Counted from the first letter of the stretch, positions 15,671 to 23,402 are shown. The stretch is DNA of 64,000 nt from an uncultured Faecalibacterium sp. (GCA_934533135.1 CAKTBG010000003.1:58774-122773); one strand, 5' to 3'. Notes: generated by a model not told the origin, from the letters alone. A program made the numbers and translations.

Positions 15671-16837
15671 ATGGCGCAAAACACAACAAAAGCTCTGGTT
15701 CTTGCAGGCGGCGGCGCACGCGGCAGCTATCAGGTGGGCGTCTGGCGCGCTTTGACCGAGCTGGGCTGGCGGCCGCAGATCATCACCGGCACCAGCGTCG
15801 GCAGCCTGAATGGTGCGATGTTTGCGCTGGATCTGTACGAGACGGCGCGGGATATGTGGCTGACCATCCGCAGTCAGGATGTGATGGAGCTGCCCGAGGA
15901 GCACGCCGACCTCTCGGAGCTGCACGCCTTTCTCCGGGATGCGGTGCGGGCCGGCGGCATGGATGTGACCCCGCTGGAAGAGATCGTGGAGCGGGTGCTC
16001 GACGAGGACAAGCTCCGCGCCTCCCCCATCCGGTTCGGCCTTGTGACCGTGGAGCAGAAGGGGCTGAAAGCCCGGGAGCTGCCGCTGGAGGAGATCCCGC
16101 AGGGCAAAGTGAAGGATTACCTGCTGGCGTCGGCGGCCTGCTTCCCGGCGTTGCGGGCGCGGCAGATCGACGGGGTGAAATTCCTCGACGGCGGATACAG
16201 CGACAATATGCCCACCGGCCTTGCCAAGACCATGGGAGCCGATGAGCTGGTCTGCGTCGATCTGGAGGGGGTCGGCATCACCCGGCCAAACCGCACCGGC
16301 CTGCCGACGACCCTGATCAAGAGTTACTGGGAGCTGGGCGACATCCTGCATTTCGACCCGGATACGGCCCGGCGGAACATCGAACTGGGCTATTACGATA
16401 CCCTGCGTGCCTTTGGCAGGCTGCGCGGCTGTGCCTATGCGGTCGCATCGGATCCCGAGAGCAGTGCGGACGCCGCCCGTTTCCGGGCAAAGTTCGACGC
16501 CCTGCAGCGGATCGTCAAAGCAAAATATCCGGTCACCCTGACCGCAGACGCGGCACTTCTGCTGGCAAACATGAACGATCCGGAGCTTGCGCCGCTGGAA
16601 GCCGCCGCCGAGGATGCGGGCGTGGATCCGACCCGGTATTACACGACCCGGTCGCTGGGCGAGGCTTTCCTCGCAGCCTGCGACAAGCCCCGGGTCGAGC
16701 GGTTTGCCCCCTTGTTTGCAGGCAGCGGAAACGCCGCCGATGCTGCCCGCGCCGCCCTGCTGCCCAATACATTTTTGCAGGCACTGGTCTATGAAACGCT
16801 GACCGGGTCTGTCGTGCCGGAGGTGATCGAGGAATGA
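15671..16837 (+). CDS. Patatin-like phospholipase
   Basis: A 388-residue patatin-family serine hydrolase: an oxyanion hole GGGARGSYQ, catalytic Ser42 in GTSVG, and catalytic Asp173 in FLDGGYSDN. The family hydrolyses acyl esters of phospholipids. There is no signal peptide, so it acts inside the cell. A C-terminal domain of about 190 residues after the catalytic core has no recognisable motif. Its stop overlaps the start of the following Enzyme I homolog (ATGA), an unusual coupling of a lipase with a PTS protein. GGGAGG lies 8 nt before the start; an extended -10 (TGGTATACT) is at 15601-15609. Confidence 0.87.
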   Translation: MAQNTTKALVLAGGGARGSYQVGVWRALTELGWRPQIITGTSVGSLNGAMFALDLYETARDMWLTIRSQDVMELPEEHADLSELHAFLRDAVRAGGMDVTPLEEIVERVLDEDKLRASPIRFGLVTVEQKGLKARELPLEEIPQGKVKDYLLASAACFPALRARQIDGVKFLDGGYSDNMPTGLAKTMGADELVCVDLEGVGITRPNRTGLPTTLIKSYWELGDILHFDPDTARRNIELGYYDTLRAFGRLRGCAYAVASDPESSADAARFRAKFDALQRIVKAKYPVTLTADAALLLANMNDPELAPLEAAAEDAGVDPTRYYTTRSLGEAFLAACDKPRVERFAPLFAGSGNAADAARAALLPNTFLQALVYETLTGSVVPEVIEE

Positions 16838-18444
16838 AAGTCTACAAAGGCCATTCGGCTTCGTCCGGGCTTGCACTGGGGCAGGTCAGCCGTCTGGAAC
16901 GGCACTTTGAGCCGTTTGAGTCCGGCCCGTTCAACCCGGAACGGGAGCAGCGGCGGCTGGATGCGGCCATCTGCGTCGCCCAGCGGGAGCTGAACGAGAT
17001 GATGGAAAAGGCCGGGCCTGCCGAGGAAGCGATCTTTCTGTTCCAGAGCATGATGCTGGAGGACGACGGCTTTATGCGAGAAGTCCACTTCCAGATTCAG
17101 GCGGGCATCGGGGCGGCAGAGGCCATGTATAAGGTAGGGCACCGCTACGCCGACCAGCTGGCCAATCTGCAGGACAATCCCTATCTACAGCTGCGCAGCG
17201 TCGATATCCTCGACGCCGCCAACCGGGTCATCAATGTGCTGTGCAACCGTCCGCGGGTCTGGCTGGCGTTGGATCACCCGGTCATCATTGCGACCGATAT
17301 GCTGATGCCCAGCGACCTGTTTAGCGTTCCGTCCGGCATGATCCTCGGCGTCATCACCTCCGAGGGCAGCGGACAGAGCCATGCGGCCATCATCGCCCGG
17401 GCGATGAAGATCCCGGGGATCATTCAGGTGGGCGAGGAGTTTCTGGACGACTGCGATGGCCGCACCGTGATCCTCGATGCCGACAAGGGCGAGTGCATCC
17501 TCGATCCGGACGGTGCGACCCGGCAGCAGGCTGTGACCCGGATCTGCGAGATCCAGCGGGAAAATGAGGAGCTGAACGCCCTGTGTGCCCTGCCCTGCCG
17601 CACCAGCGACAATCAGGAGTTCGAGCTGCTGGCCAACAGCTTTGGTCCGGAGGACGTGGCAACCGCTCTGCGGTCGGGTGCGCAGGGCATCGGCCTGCTG
17701 CGCAGCAGTTATATGCTGATGCCCGGCCATGTGTTGGATGAGCAGGAACAGTATGTGTTCTATTCGGCCTGCCTTGCCGAGGCCAAGGGGCACCCCGTGA
17801 CCGTCCGTACCTTTGATTTCGGCGCGGAACGGATGGTGGCCGACGCTTTTCAGGGGCTGCAGTCCTCCAAGCTGGGGCTGCGCGGCATCCGGAGCAGCCT
17901 GCTCCGGCCGCAGCAGTTTGAGACGCAGATCTGTGCGTTGCTCCGTGCCTCGGCCAACGGCCCGGTGCGGATCATGTTCCCGATGGTGACCGATGTGGAG
18001 GATTGGGATGCCGCCATGCGTCTGGTAGCGCACTGCAAGGAGAGCCTGCGGGAGCGGGATCTGCCCTTCGACGAGGATACCCCCTTCGGCGTGATGCTCA
18101 GTGTTCCGGCGGCCTGCCTGACGGCCGAGGACTTCGTGGTGCATGGCTGCAAGTTCTTCGTGATCGGCACCAACGACCTGACCCAGTATACCCACGCGGT
18201 GGATCGCGAGATCGCCATGGTGGAGCACTATTACCGCCCGGCCAGCCCTGCCATGAAACGGCTGATCGCCATGGTTCTGGACGCGGCCAAAACGGGGAAC
18301 ATTCCTGTGACCATCTGCGGCCTCGCCGTCGGCAACCCGGCCAACGCCGTGCAGTACCTCCACATGGGTCTGCGCAGCTTTTCCATGAGCCCGCAGACCC
18401 TTCTCGAGACCAAAAAGGCTCTGCGGGAAGCCAGAGCGGAGTAA
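16834..18444 (+). CDS. ptsI: PTS Enzyme I homolog with altered active site
   Basis: A 536-residue phosphoenolpyruvate-protein phosphotransferase, shorter than typical 570-575. The phospho-His is His183 (GSGQSHAAIIAR), PEP-contacting arginines are Arg290 (GIGLLR) and Arg325 (VRTFDFG), GTNDLTQYTHAVDR is intact, and the catalytic Cys is Cys495 (TICGLAVGN). But the Mg-binding Glu of the usual VMVETPAA is Ser423 here (VMLSVPAA), GLYRTE is GLLRSS, and CGELAGD is CGLAVGN. No HPr gene is adjacent. It may be the general Enzyme I of an unusual lineage or a regulatory paralogue; other ptsI copies in the genome would decide this. Confidence 0.85.
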   Translation: MKVYKGHSASSGLALGQVSRLERHFEPFESGPFNPEREQRRLDAAICVAQRELNEMMEKAGPAEEAIFLFQSMMLEDDGFMREVHFQIQAGIGAAEAMYKVGHRYADQLANLQDNPYLQLRSVDILDAANRVINVLCNRPRVWLALDHPVIIATDMLMPSDLFSVPSGMILGVITSEGSGQSHAAIIARAMKIPGIIQVGEEFLDDCDGRTVILDADKGECILDPDGATRQQAVTRICEIQRENEELNALCALPCRTSDNQEFELLANSFGPEDVATALRSGAQGIGLLRSSYMLMPGHVLDEQEQYVFYSACLAEAKGHPVTVRTFDFGAERMVADAFQGLQSSKLGLRGIRSSLLRPQQFETQICALLRASANGPVRIMFPMVTDVEDWDAAMRLVAHCKESLRERDLPFDEDTPFGVMLSVPAACLTAEDFVVHGCKFFVIGTNDLTQYTHAVDREIAMVEHYYRPASPAMKRLIAMVLDAAKTGNIPVTICGLAVGNPANAVQYLHMGLRSFSMSPQTLLETKKALREARAE

Positions 18445-18462
18445 AAGCTGTCATAAAAACAG

Positions 18463-18504
18463 AACAGGCCAGCCGTCTGCAATGGAGGAAACGGCTGGCC
18501 TGTT
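18463..18504 (+). terminator. Terminator after the Enzyme I gene
   Basis: AACAGGCCAGCCGT pairs with ACGGCTGGCCTGTT. Confidence 0.85.
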
Positions 18505-18522
18505 TGCTGTCTGTCCAAAATC

Positions 18523-18551
18523 TTGTGCTTTCGCCAAAAGTATGATACACT
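18523..18551 (+). promoter_or_regulatory. Promoter of small toxin-like gene 1
   Basis: TTGTGC, 17 bp, TACACT. The same hexamers and spacing recur at 19025-19053 in copy 2. The predicted RNA begins with a GCCGCTGAAAAGCGGC hairpin (18558-18573), giving a leader of about 150 nt. Confidence 0.6.
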
Positions 18552-18675
18552 AAAAACGCCGCTGAAAAGCGGCAAGGTGCTGCCTGCATTGATAGGTGGT
18601 CATGCTCCCGTACCCGCGTGCTGAACCATTCCACGGAATGAAGCAAGCACCGGGAACGGACTTTTTTGAAAGAAA

Positions 18676-18703
18676 CTTCCCGGAGCCTGTGGGCGAAGGG
18701 AGG
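18676..18703 (+). promoter_or_regulatory. SD-sequestering hairpin, copy 1
   Basis: CTTCCC (18676-18681) can pair with the Shine-Dalgarno GGGAGG (18698-18703) of the small gene. Copy 2 has the same arrangement with different bases (TCCCCC against GGGGGA), a compensatory pattern. Confidence 0.5.
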
Positions 18704-18711
18704 GATGTCAA

Positions 18712-18846
18712 ATGAATCTGATGGAGACTCTGACGCTTCTGATGGTCATTTTCAGCTTGCTGGGATTGATCGTCGATGTGATTCGTCTGACCTTCGAGGT
18801 TACGACAAAGACTTCTCAGAAACATAAGGACAACAAAAAAGCTTGA
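18712..18846 (+). CDS. Small hydrophobic peptide, holin-like type I toxin candidate 1
   Basis: A 44-residue peptide (MNLMETLTLLMVIFSL... to HKDNKKA) with one membrane segment at about residues 5-27 and a lysine-rich tail. This is the layout of the small holin-like toxins of type I toxin-antitoxin systems. AGGGAGGG lies 7 nt upstream. The stop codon is inside the stem of a bidirectional terminator shared with a convergent antisense transcript. A related peptide with the same control regions follows 350 bp downstream. Assignment rests on size, topology and gene architecture, not on recognised homology. Confidence 0.65.
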   Translation: MNLMETLTLLMVIFSLLGLIVDVIRLTFEVTTKTSQKHKDNKKA

Positions 18847-18886
18847 TCACCCCAGCGTTCCAAACCTGATGATCAAGCTCTTTTTG
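18835..18886. terminator. Bidirectional terminator of toxin 1 and its antisense RNA
   Basis: GCTTGATCA (18841-18849) pairs with TGATCAAGC (18870-18878), with A6 on the left and T5 on the right, so transcripts from both directions end here and overlap by about 45 nt. Confidence 0.75.
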
Positions 18887-18932
18887 ATTGACGGGTACGG
18901 GAGCTGACCCTTGCAGTCAGCACCTTTTTCTA
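18838..18932 (-). ncRNA. Predicted antisense RNA (antitoxin candidate) 1
   Basis: A consensus leftward promoter (TTGACA 18966-18961, 17 bp, TATAAT 18943-18938) fires toward the small gene. The transcript would begin near 18932, form a GCTGAC/GTCAGC hairpin (18901-18920 region) and end at the shared terminator. It overlaps the 3' end of the toxin mRNA, as RatA does with txpA. Confidence 0.6.
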
Positions 18933-18978
18933 TGCTCATTATAGCCGCTCCCCGGATTTTTGTCAAGGGAGCGGTTTT
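18900..18978. repeat. Direct repeat of the antisense-promoter block, copy A
   Basis: From GAGCTGACCCTTGCAG through the promoter to GGGAGCGGTTTTCTTT; nearly identical to 19368-19446. It marks a tandem duplication of the module. Confidence 0.85.
18938..18966 (-). promoter_or_regulatory. Antisense promoter 1
   Basis: Exact consensus TTGACA, 17 bp, TATAAT on the minus strand. The surrounding ~85 bp recurs almost identically at 19368-19452. Confidence 0.8.
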
Positions 18979-19024
18979 CTTTGCCCGGGCTACAGCGGCG
19001 TTCTGGTTGTGTCGGTCAAAAAAC

Positions 19025-19053
19025 TTGTGCTTTCGTCAAAAGTGTGTTACACT
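19025..19053 (+). promoter_or_regulatory. Promoter of small toxin-like gene 2
   Basis: TTGTGC, 17 bp, TACACT, as in copy 1. The predicted 5' hairpin GCCGCTGAAAAGCGGC is repeated at 19060-19075. Confidence 0.6.
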
Positions 19054-19199
19054 AAACCTGCCGCTGAAAAGCGGCAAGGTGCTGACCCAAACGCAGGCGG
19101 CTGCTCCTTACCGGTACCTGAGTGCCGGGCAGGGCAGATTTTTCTCTTGAAGTATCGCGCTCCCCCGGACGCTTAAGGGCGGAAAGGGGGGATCTGACC

Positions 19200-19313
19200 A
19201 TGACGTTTGAAGAAGTTGCGATTCTGCTCACCCTTCTTGGGGGAGCGATCTATGTGACGTTCCAGATTACATGGACTGTGTCTCACGGCGATGATAAACG
19301 CAAGAAAAAATGA
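19200..19313 (+). CDS. Small hydrophobic peptide, holin-like type I toxin candidate 2
   Basis: A 37-residue peptide (MTFEEVAILLTLLGGAIYVT... ending DDKRKKK) with one membrane segment at about residues 6-27 and a strongly basic tail. AAGGGGGG lies 8 nt upstream and can be masked by TCCCCC (19161-19166). The peptide differs from copy 1 in most residues, but topology, leader length, 5' hairpin, terminator layout and antisense promoter are conserved. A longer reading from 19122 in the same frame lacks a ribosome site and would run through the leader; I reject it. Confidence 0.65.
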   Translation: MTFEEVAILLTLLGGAIYVTFQITWTVSHGDDKRKKK

Positions 19314-19350
19314 CCGCCTCACGCTTCCCCAAGCTGACGGTCAATTTTTC
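19305..19350. terminator. Bidirectional terminator of toxin 2 and its antisense RNA
   Basis: TGACCG (19311-19316) pairs with CGGTCA (19338-19343), with A6 to the left and T5 to the right. The toxin stop codon is the first base triplet of the stem. Confidence 0.7.
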
Positions 19351-19399
19351 TGACATAAGTTGGTAGGGAGCTGACCCTTGCAGCCAGCACCTTTTCTAT
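19305..19399 (-). ncRNA. Predicted antisense RNA (antitoxin candidate) 2
   Basis: The leftward promoter TTGACA (19432-19427), 17 bp, TATAAT (19409-19404) is identical to that of copy 1. The hairpin of the RNA is kept with one G-U pair (GCTGGC against GTCAGC). Confidence 0.6.
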
Positions 19400-19452
19400 G
19401 CTCATTATAGCCGCTCCCCGGATTTTTGTCAAGGGAGCGGTTTTCTTTTGCC
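19368..19452. repeat. Direct repeat of the antisense-promoter block, copy B
   Basis: Partner of 18900-18978, with only a few single-base differences. Confidence 0.85.
19404..19432 (-). promoter_or_regulatory. Antisense promoter 2
   Basis: Exact consensus TTGACA, 17 bp, TATAAT on the minus strand. Confidence 0.8.
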
Positions 19453-19645
19453 CGGCACAGAGGGTGCGGCGGGAAAAATAAAAATGGAGCGATGATGGCT
19501 CCCAAAAGACGGACTTGTTTCTGCTGTTGTATACAAGACTTCAAAAAACACTGTCCAAATGGACAGGTTTTTGAAATTTGCCTCACATCCTACAATGTAT
19601 ATTTTAAAAATTGCGCAAAATCATGCAAAACGCCCAAAAGAACGC

Positions 19646-19673
19646 TTGCAATCTCAAAAAATTCCAGTATAAT
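19646..19673 (+). promoter_or_regulatory. Promoter of the repetitive surface protein
   Basis: TTGCAA, 16 bp, TATAAT, 58 bp before the start codon. Confidence 0.65.
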
Positions 19674-19730
19674 AAAGGCGAGAAACCCAACCGGACTTCA
19701 ACGGATATTTTTTGGAAAGAGGTGGAACTT

Positions 19731-22385
19731 ATGTATAAAAAGCGTTTTCTGCGTCTTGTCAGCGCGGTGCTGGCTCTCTGTATGATGGCCGCACTTCTGC
19801 CCACCGCGGCGTTTGCAGATGCCGCAACGAGCAATGAGTTTTCGTATGAGCACAAAGGCCAAACTCTCAAGTATACCGTCAACGCCGACGGCACTACCGT
19901 TTCGGTGGCGGCGCAGGGGAAGGATGCCGTTTCGGGCGATGTGGTAATTCCTGCGACAGTAAAAGACGGAGAGAATACATATAATGTCACCAGCATCGGA
20001 GACCATGCGTTTTCTTCGTGTGAACGGCTGACAGACGTAACATTTGAAGCAAACAGCCAGCTTGCCAGCATCGGAGCCTATGCGTTTTCTTGGTGCATAT
20101 CGCTGACGAGTGTTACGATTCCATCCAGCGTCACCAGCATTGGGGATCGGGCGTTTTACGATTGTTATCAGCTGACGAGTGTTACGATTCCATCCGGCGT
20201 CACCGGCATCGGAGCCTATGCGTTTTCTTCGTGTGGACGGCTGACAGACGTAACATTTGAAGCAAACAGCCAGCTTGCCAGCATCGGAGCCTATGCGTTT
20301 TCTTGGTGCAAATTGCTGAAGAATGTTACTTTTGCCGATAACAGCCAGCTTGCCAGCATCGGAGACAGTGCGTTTAATGAGTGTTCCGCGCTGGAGAGTA
20401 TCGTGATCCCAGAGGGAGTTGAAACGATCGGTAATTATGTGTTTCAGGGGTGCAGTGACTTGCAGACGGTAACGATCCCTGCCAGTGTGAAGAGCGTCGG
20501 AAGCGATATTTTTGAGTCTGCGAACCAAGCCCTAAAAATCACATACGACGGCACAAAGAAGCAGTGGGGGGAATTGGGCGTTGTGTGGCCAGACAGCTCG
20601 AGCGTTACCTATGGTAAGGTCTCGGTAACTTTTGACGCCAACGGCCACGGCACGGCACCGAAAAACGTCTATGTGAAAACAGGTGAAACGATTCCGACGA
20701 ACAAAAAGCCTGCTGACCTGACCGAAACCGGCTACACCTTCAAGGGCTGGTACTACACGGAGAACGGCGGTGAAAAAGAGTTTAAGTTTGGTGAGAGTGG
20801 TACAAAAGTCACCAGCAGCATGACGCTGAAAGCCAAGTGGAGTCCGATTCCCTACCAGCTGACCGTGAACAGCGAAGACAGGGGCTTCCATGATTATGAC
20901 ACTGAAGTGACGGTTGACGAGCCGACCAAGGAAGGTTATACCTTTGCAGGATGGACGGTCGAGACCAAAAATGTGACCCCGAAAAAGGGCGACGACGGCG
21001 AGTGGCACTTCAAGATGCCTGCGGGCAATGTGACCCTGACCGCCAAGTGGGAGATCAACCGCTACACGGTGAAATTTATGAACGGCGAGGATGAAGTGAA
21101 GAGCATCCCCGCGGACTATAACAGCACCATTGCAGTCAACGATGCACCGGTTGCCCCGGTCAAAGAGGGCTATGCGTTCGGCGGCTGGTACAACGGCACA
21201 GAGAAGTTCGTCTTTGACGAGACCAAAGTGACGAGCGATCTGACCCTGACGGCAAAATGGACCAAGGGCAGCTATACGCTGACCGTAGACGGCAGTGCCG
21301 AGGGTCATGATTACGACGAGGAAGTGACGGTTGACGAGCCGACCAAGGAAGGCTATACCTTTGCAGGATGGACGGTCAAGACCGAAAATGTGACCCCGAC
21401 GAAGGGCGACGACGGCAAGTGGAGCTTCAAGATGCCTGCGGGCAATGTGACCCTGACGGCAGAATGGAAGATCAACGAATACAGCGTCGTCTTTGTCACC
21501 GCCCACGACAACACCCCGAACTCCCTGACCGTGAAGCACGGCGAGACCATCTCGGGCGACCGCATCCTGAAAGCCGACGGCTACGCGTTCGGCGGCTGGT
21601 ACAATGGCACAGAGAAGTTTGTGTTCGGCGAGAACGGCACCAAGGTGACGGGCAACCTGACCCTGACCGCCCGGTGGACGGAGGCCAAGAAGCCGGAACC
21701 CAAACCGGAGCCGAAGCCAGAGCCTAAGCCGGAACCGAAGCCCGATCCGGAACCGGTGGTCTATGAGATCGTTGTGGACAACGGCACGGCCTATCTGGAC
21801 GACGGCGCAACGGCCATCCACACCGCCGAAGAGGGGCAGACCGTGATCCTCAAGGTCAACCCCGAAGCCCTGACCGAAGGCTTTGCATTTGACAAGTGGG
21901 AGATCGTCTTCGGCGACGTGAAGCTGGCCGACGAGACCGCCTCCGAAACAAGGTTTGAAATGCCCGCTTCCGACGTGGAGCTGAAAGCGACGGTCAAGGC
22001 CGTTGAGATCCCTGCAGCACCGGCAGCGATCAACCCGGCCTCTGTCATGGCTGGCACGGTCGTATTGGGCGTGGGCGCGGTGTCTGTGGGCTGGTCGGCC
22101 TATCACATTGCGACCGAACTCTACCTCAAGTGGGTGCTGCCGCAGGGCGTCATCCCCACCACCCGCGGCCAGTTGGCTCTGCTGCTCTGGAATCAGGCAG
22201 ACAAACCCGCTGCCGAAAGCACTGCCCTCTACACGGACATTGATGCTTCCGACGAGCAGACCGCTGCCCGCTGGGTCATCGAGAACAAGAAGATGGAACT
22301 GGTGAACAGCGACGAAGCGGATGTCTTTGAGCCGGATCTCCCGGTGGATATCTTTGCGGTCGCCAAGGCGTGGAGAAAAAAGTAA
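19731..22385 (+). CDS. Repetitive surface protein: BspA-type LRR, InlB-type B repeats, SLH-like tail
   Basis: An 884-residue exported protein. A signal peptide (MYKKRFLRLVSAVLALCMMA to AFADA) is followed by five or six BspA-type leucine-rich repeats (about residues 75-265; VTSIGDHAFSSC, LTSVTIPSSVTSIG). Four or five Listeria-Bacteroides type modules come next (about 285-650; GYTFKGWYYTENG, LTLTAKW), then a Pro-Glu-Pro-Lys stretch (655-675), a further beta domain, a hydrophobic segment near 765-795 and a C-terminal part resembling one S-layer homology repeat (TRGQLALLLWNQADKP). Such proteins bind host or bacterial surface ligands. Internal DNA repeats of 74 and 57 bp make it prone to length change. 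AGGTGG precedes the ATG. Confidence 0.85.
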   Translation: MYKKRFLRLVSAVLALCMMAALLPTAAFADAATSNEFSYEHKGQTLKYTVNADGTTVSVAAQGKDAVSGDVVIPATVKDGENTYNVTSIGDHAFSSCERLTDVTFEANSQLASIGAYAFSWCISLTSVTIPSSVTSIGDRAFYDCYQLTSVTIPSGVTGIGAYAFSSCGRLTDVTFEANSQLASIGAYAFSWCKLLKNVTFADNSQLASIGDSAFNECSALESIVIPEGVETIGNYVFQGCSDLQTVTIPASVKSVGSDIFESANQALKITYDGTKKQWGELGVVWPDSSSVTYGKVSVTFDANGHGTAPKNVYVKTGETIPTNKKPADLTETGYTFKGWYYTENGGEKEFKFGESGTKVTSSMTLKAKWSPIPYQLTVNSEDRGFHDYDTEVTVDEPTKEGYTFAGWTVETKNVTPKKGDDGEWHFKMPAGNVTLTAKWEINRYTVKFMNGEDEVKSIPADYNSTIAVNDAPVAPVKEGYAFGGWYNGTEKFVFDETKVTSDLTLTAKWTKGSYTLTVDGSAEGHDYDEEVTVDEPTKEGYTFAGWTVKTENVTPTKGDDGKWSFKMPAGNVTLTAEWKINEYSVVFVTAHDNTPNSLTVKHGETISGDRILKADGYAFGGWYNGTEKFVFGENGTKVTGNLTLTARWTEAKKPEPKPEPKPEPKPEPKPDPEPVVYEIVVDNGTAYLDDGATAIHTAEEGQTVILKVNPEALTEGFAFDKWEIVFGDVKLADETASETRFEMPASDVELKATVKAVEIPAAPAAINPASVMAGTVVLGVGAVSVGWSAYHIATELYLKWVLPQGVIPTTRGQLALLLWNQADKPAAESTALYTDIDASDEQTAARWVIENKKMELVNSDEADVFEPDLPVDIFAVAKAWRKK
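20024..20310 (+). repeat. 74-bp direct repeats inside the LRR region
   Basis: 20024-20097 and 20237-20310 are identical over 74 bases. Recombination between them would delete or add exactly 213 bp (71 codons) and stay in frame. Confidence 0.9.
20904..21377 (+). repeat. 57-bp direct repeats inside the B-repeat region
   Basis: 20904-20960 and 21321-21377 differ at a single base. The period of 417 bp is a multiple of three, so recombination would again be in frame. Confidence 0.85.
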
Positions 22386-22440
22386 GCGGAAACGACAAAA
22401 AGGCTCCTCCGGGCAAGGACGCTGACAAACAAATAAAATA

Positions 22441-22496
22441 AAAGCACTGCGATCCGATGCAGCTCCGAAAGAGCCGTTGGATCGCAGTGCTTTTTG
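22441..22496. terminator. Bidirectional terminator surface protein / rsmE
   Basis: AAAGCACTGCGATCC pairs with GGATCGCAGTGCTTT, then TTTG. Confidence 0.85.
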
Positions 22497-22516
22497 TTTG
22501 CAGGGGGGCGGGCTCC

Positions 22517-22570
22517 CCCTCTCAGGCAAAGCCTTGCGGCTTTGCCCGCTCTCCCGCAGGGAGAGCCAAG
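22517..22570 (+). repeat. Interspersed GC-rich repeat, copy 3
   Basis: CCCTCTCAGGCAAAGCC at the left, GGCTTTGCC in the middle and CTCTCCCGCAGGGAGAGCC at the right; both hairpins keep pairing despite changed bases. Confidence 0.8.
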
Positions 22571-22582
22571 AAGGGGCGCGGG

Positions 22583-23326
22583 TTATTCCAGATTCCCCGT
22601 CAGGGTCATGACGGCGGAAAGGACGGCGAGGGGGGCTGTCTCACAGCGGAGGATGCGGGGGCCGAGGCCGATGGTCTTAGCCCCGGCGTTGGCGGCGGCA
22701 GCGGCTTCTTCGGCAGCAAAGCCGCCCTCGGCCCCGGTGATGAGGGCGATCTTCGGTGTTTTGCCAGCGGCGCGGGGCAGGTCGGCCAGCAGGCTGCGGA
22801 GCGGCTGGCCGCCGCACTCGTAACAGAAGAGCACGAGGTCGTATTCCCCGAGGGTGCGGCAGACCGCCCCGAAGTTGGGCAGCGGCAGTGCCACGTCCGG
22901 CAGGATGCCCCGGCCGCACTGCTTGGCGGCTTCAAAGGCGATGCGGTTGTACCGCTCGTTCTTCTGCTCCTCTTTTTTGGGGGCGGCCACGCAGTACCGG
23001 CTGAAAAACGGCACAAAGTGGGCGCAGCCCAGCTCGACCCCGTGCCGGATAATCTGCTCCAGCTTGTCCTGCTTGGGGTAGCCGACCAGCAGAGTCACCT
23101 CGACGTCCGGCTCGGCGGCACTGGGATAGCCCTCTTCCACCGAGAACTCCACCGTCTCGTCTCCGAACCCGGTGATGACGGCGGTGTATTCGACGGCGTT
23201 GCCGTCACATAAAATGACGGTGTCTCCCAAGCGTGCCCGCATGACCCGGGACAGGTGGTGGGCGTCTGCGCCGCGCAGCACGGCCGTGCCGTCGGCGATC
23301 TCTTTGGTAAAGTAACGATGGGGCAT
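22583..23326 (-). CDS. rsmE: 16S rRNA m3U1498 methyltransferase
   Basis: A 247-residue SPOUT (trefoil-knot) methyltransferase that methylates uridine 1498 of 16S rRNA. The N-terminal PUA-like part (MPHRYF, then HHLSRVMRARLGD) is followed by the knot motifs ALITGAEGGFAAEEAAAA and LGPRILRCETAPLAVLSAV. It lies 76 bp behind prmA and is probably in one transcript with it, a common pairing in Firmicutes. Confidence 0.93.
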   Translation of the reverse strand: MPHRYFTKEIADGTAVLRGADAHHLSRVMRARLGDTVILCDGNAVEYTAVITGFGDETVEFSVEEGYPSAAEPDVEVTLLVGYPKQDKLEQIIRHGVELGCAHFVPFFSRYCVAAPKKEEQKNERYNRIAFEAAKQCGRGILPDVALPLPNFGAVCRTLGEYDLVLFCYECGGQPLRSLLADLPRAAGKTPKIALITGAEGGFAAEEAAAAANAGAKTIGLGPRILRCETAPLAVLSAVMTLTGNLE

Positions 23327-23402
23327 GGTATACTCCTGTTTATCTGACTCGAAACATTTGCAGTTTGCAGGAACTGTCTCGATTGGCCAAGGGCTGAGAG
23401 GG

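Noticed and set aside
19122..19313. 63-residue version of toxin candidate 2
   Set aside because: Its extra N-terminus lies in the structured leader, has no ribosome site and is not present in copy 1.
20024..20310. Regularly spaced identical sequences considered as a CRISPR array
   Set aside because: They are in-frame repeats within a leucine-rich repeat gene; spacing and length do not fit CRISPR and no cas genes are present.
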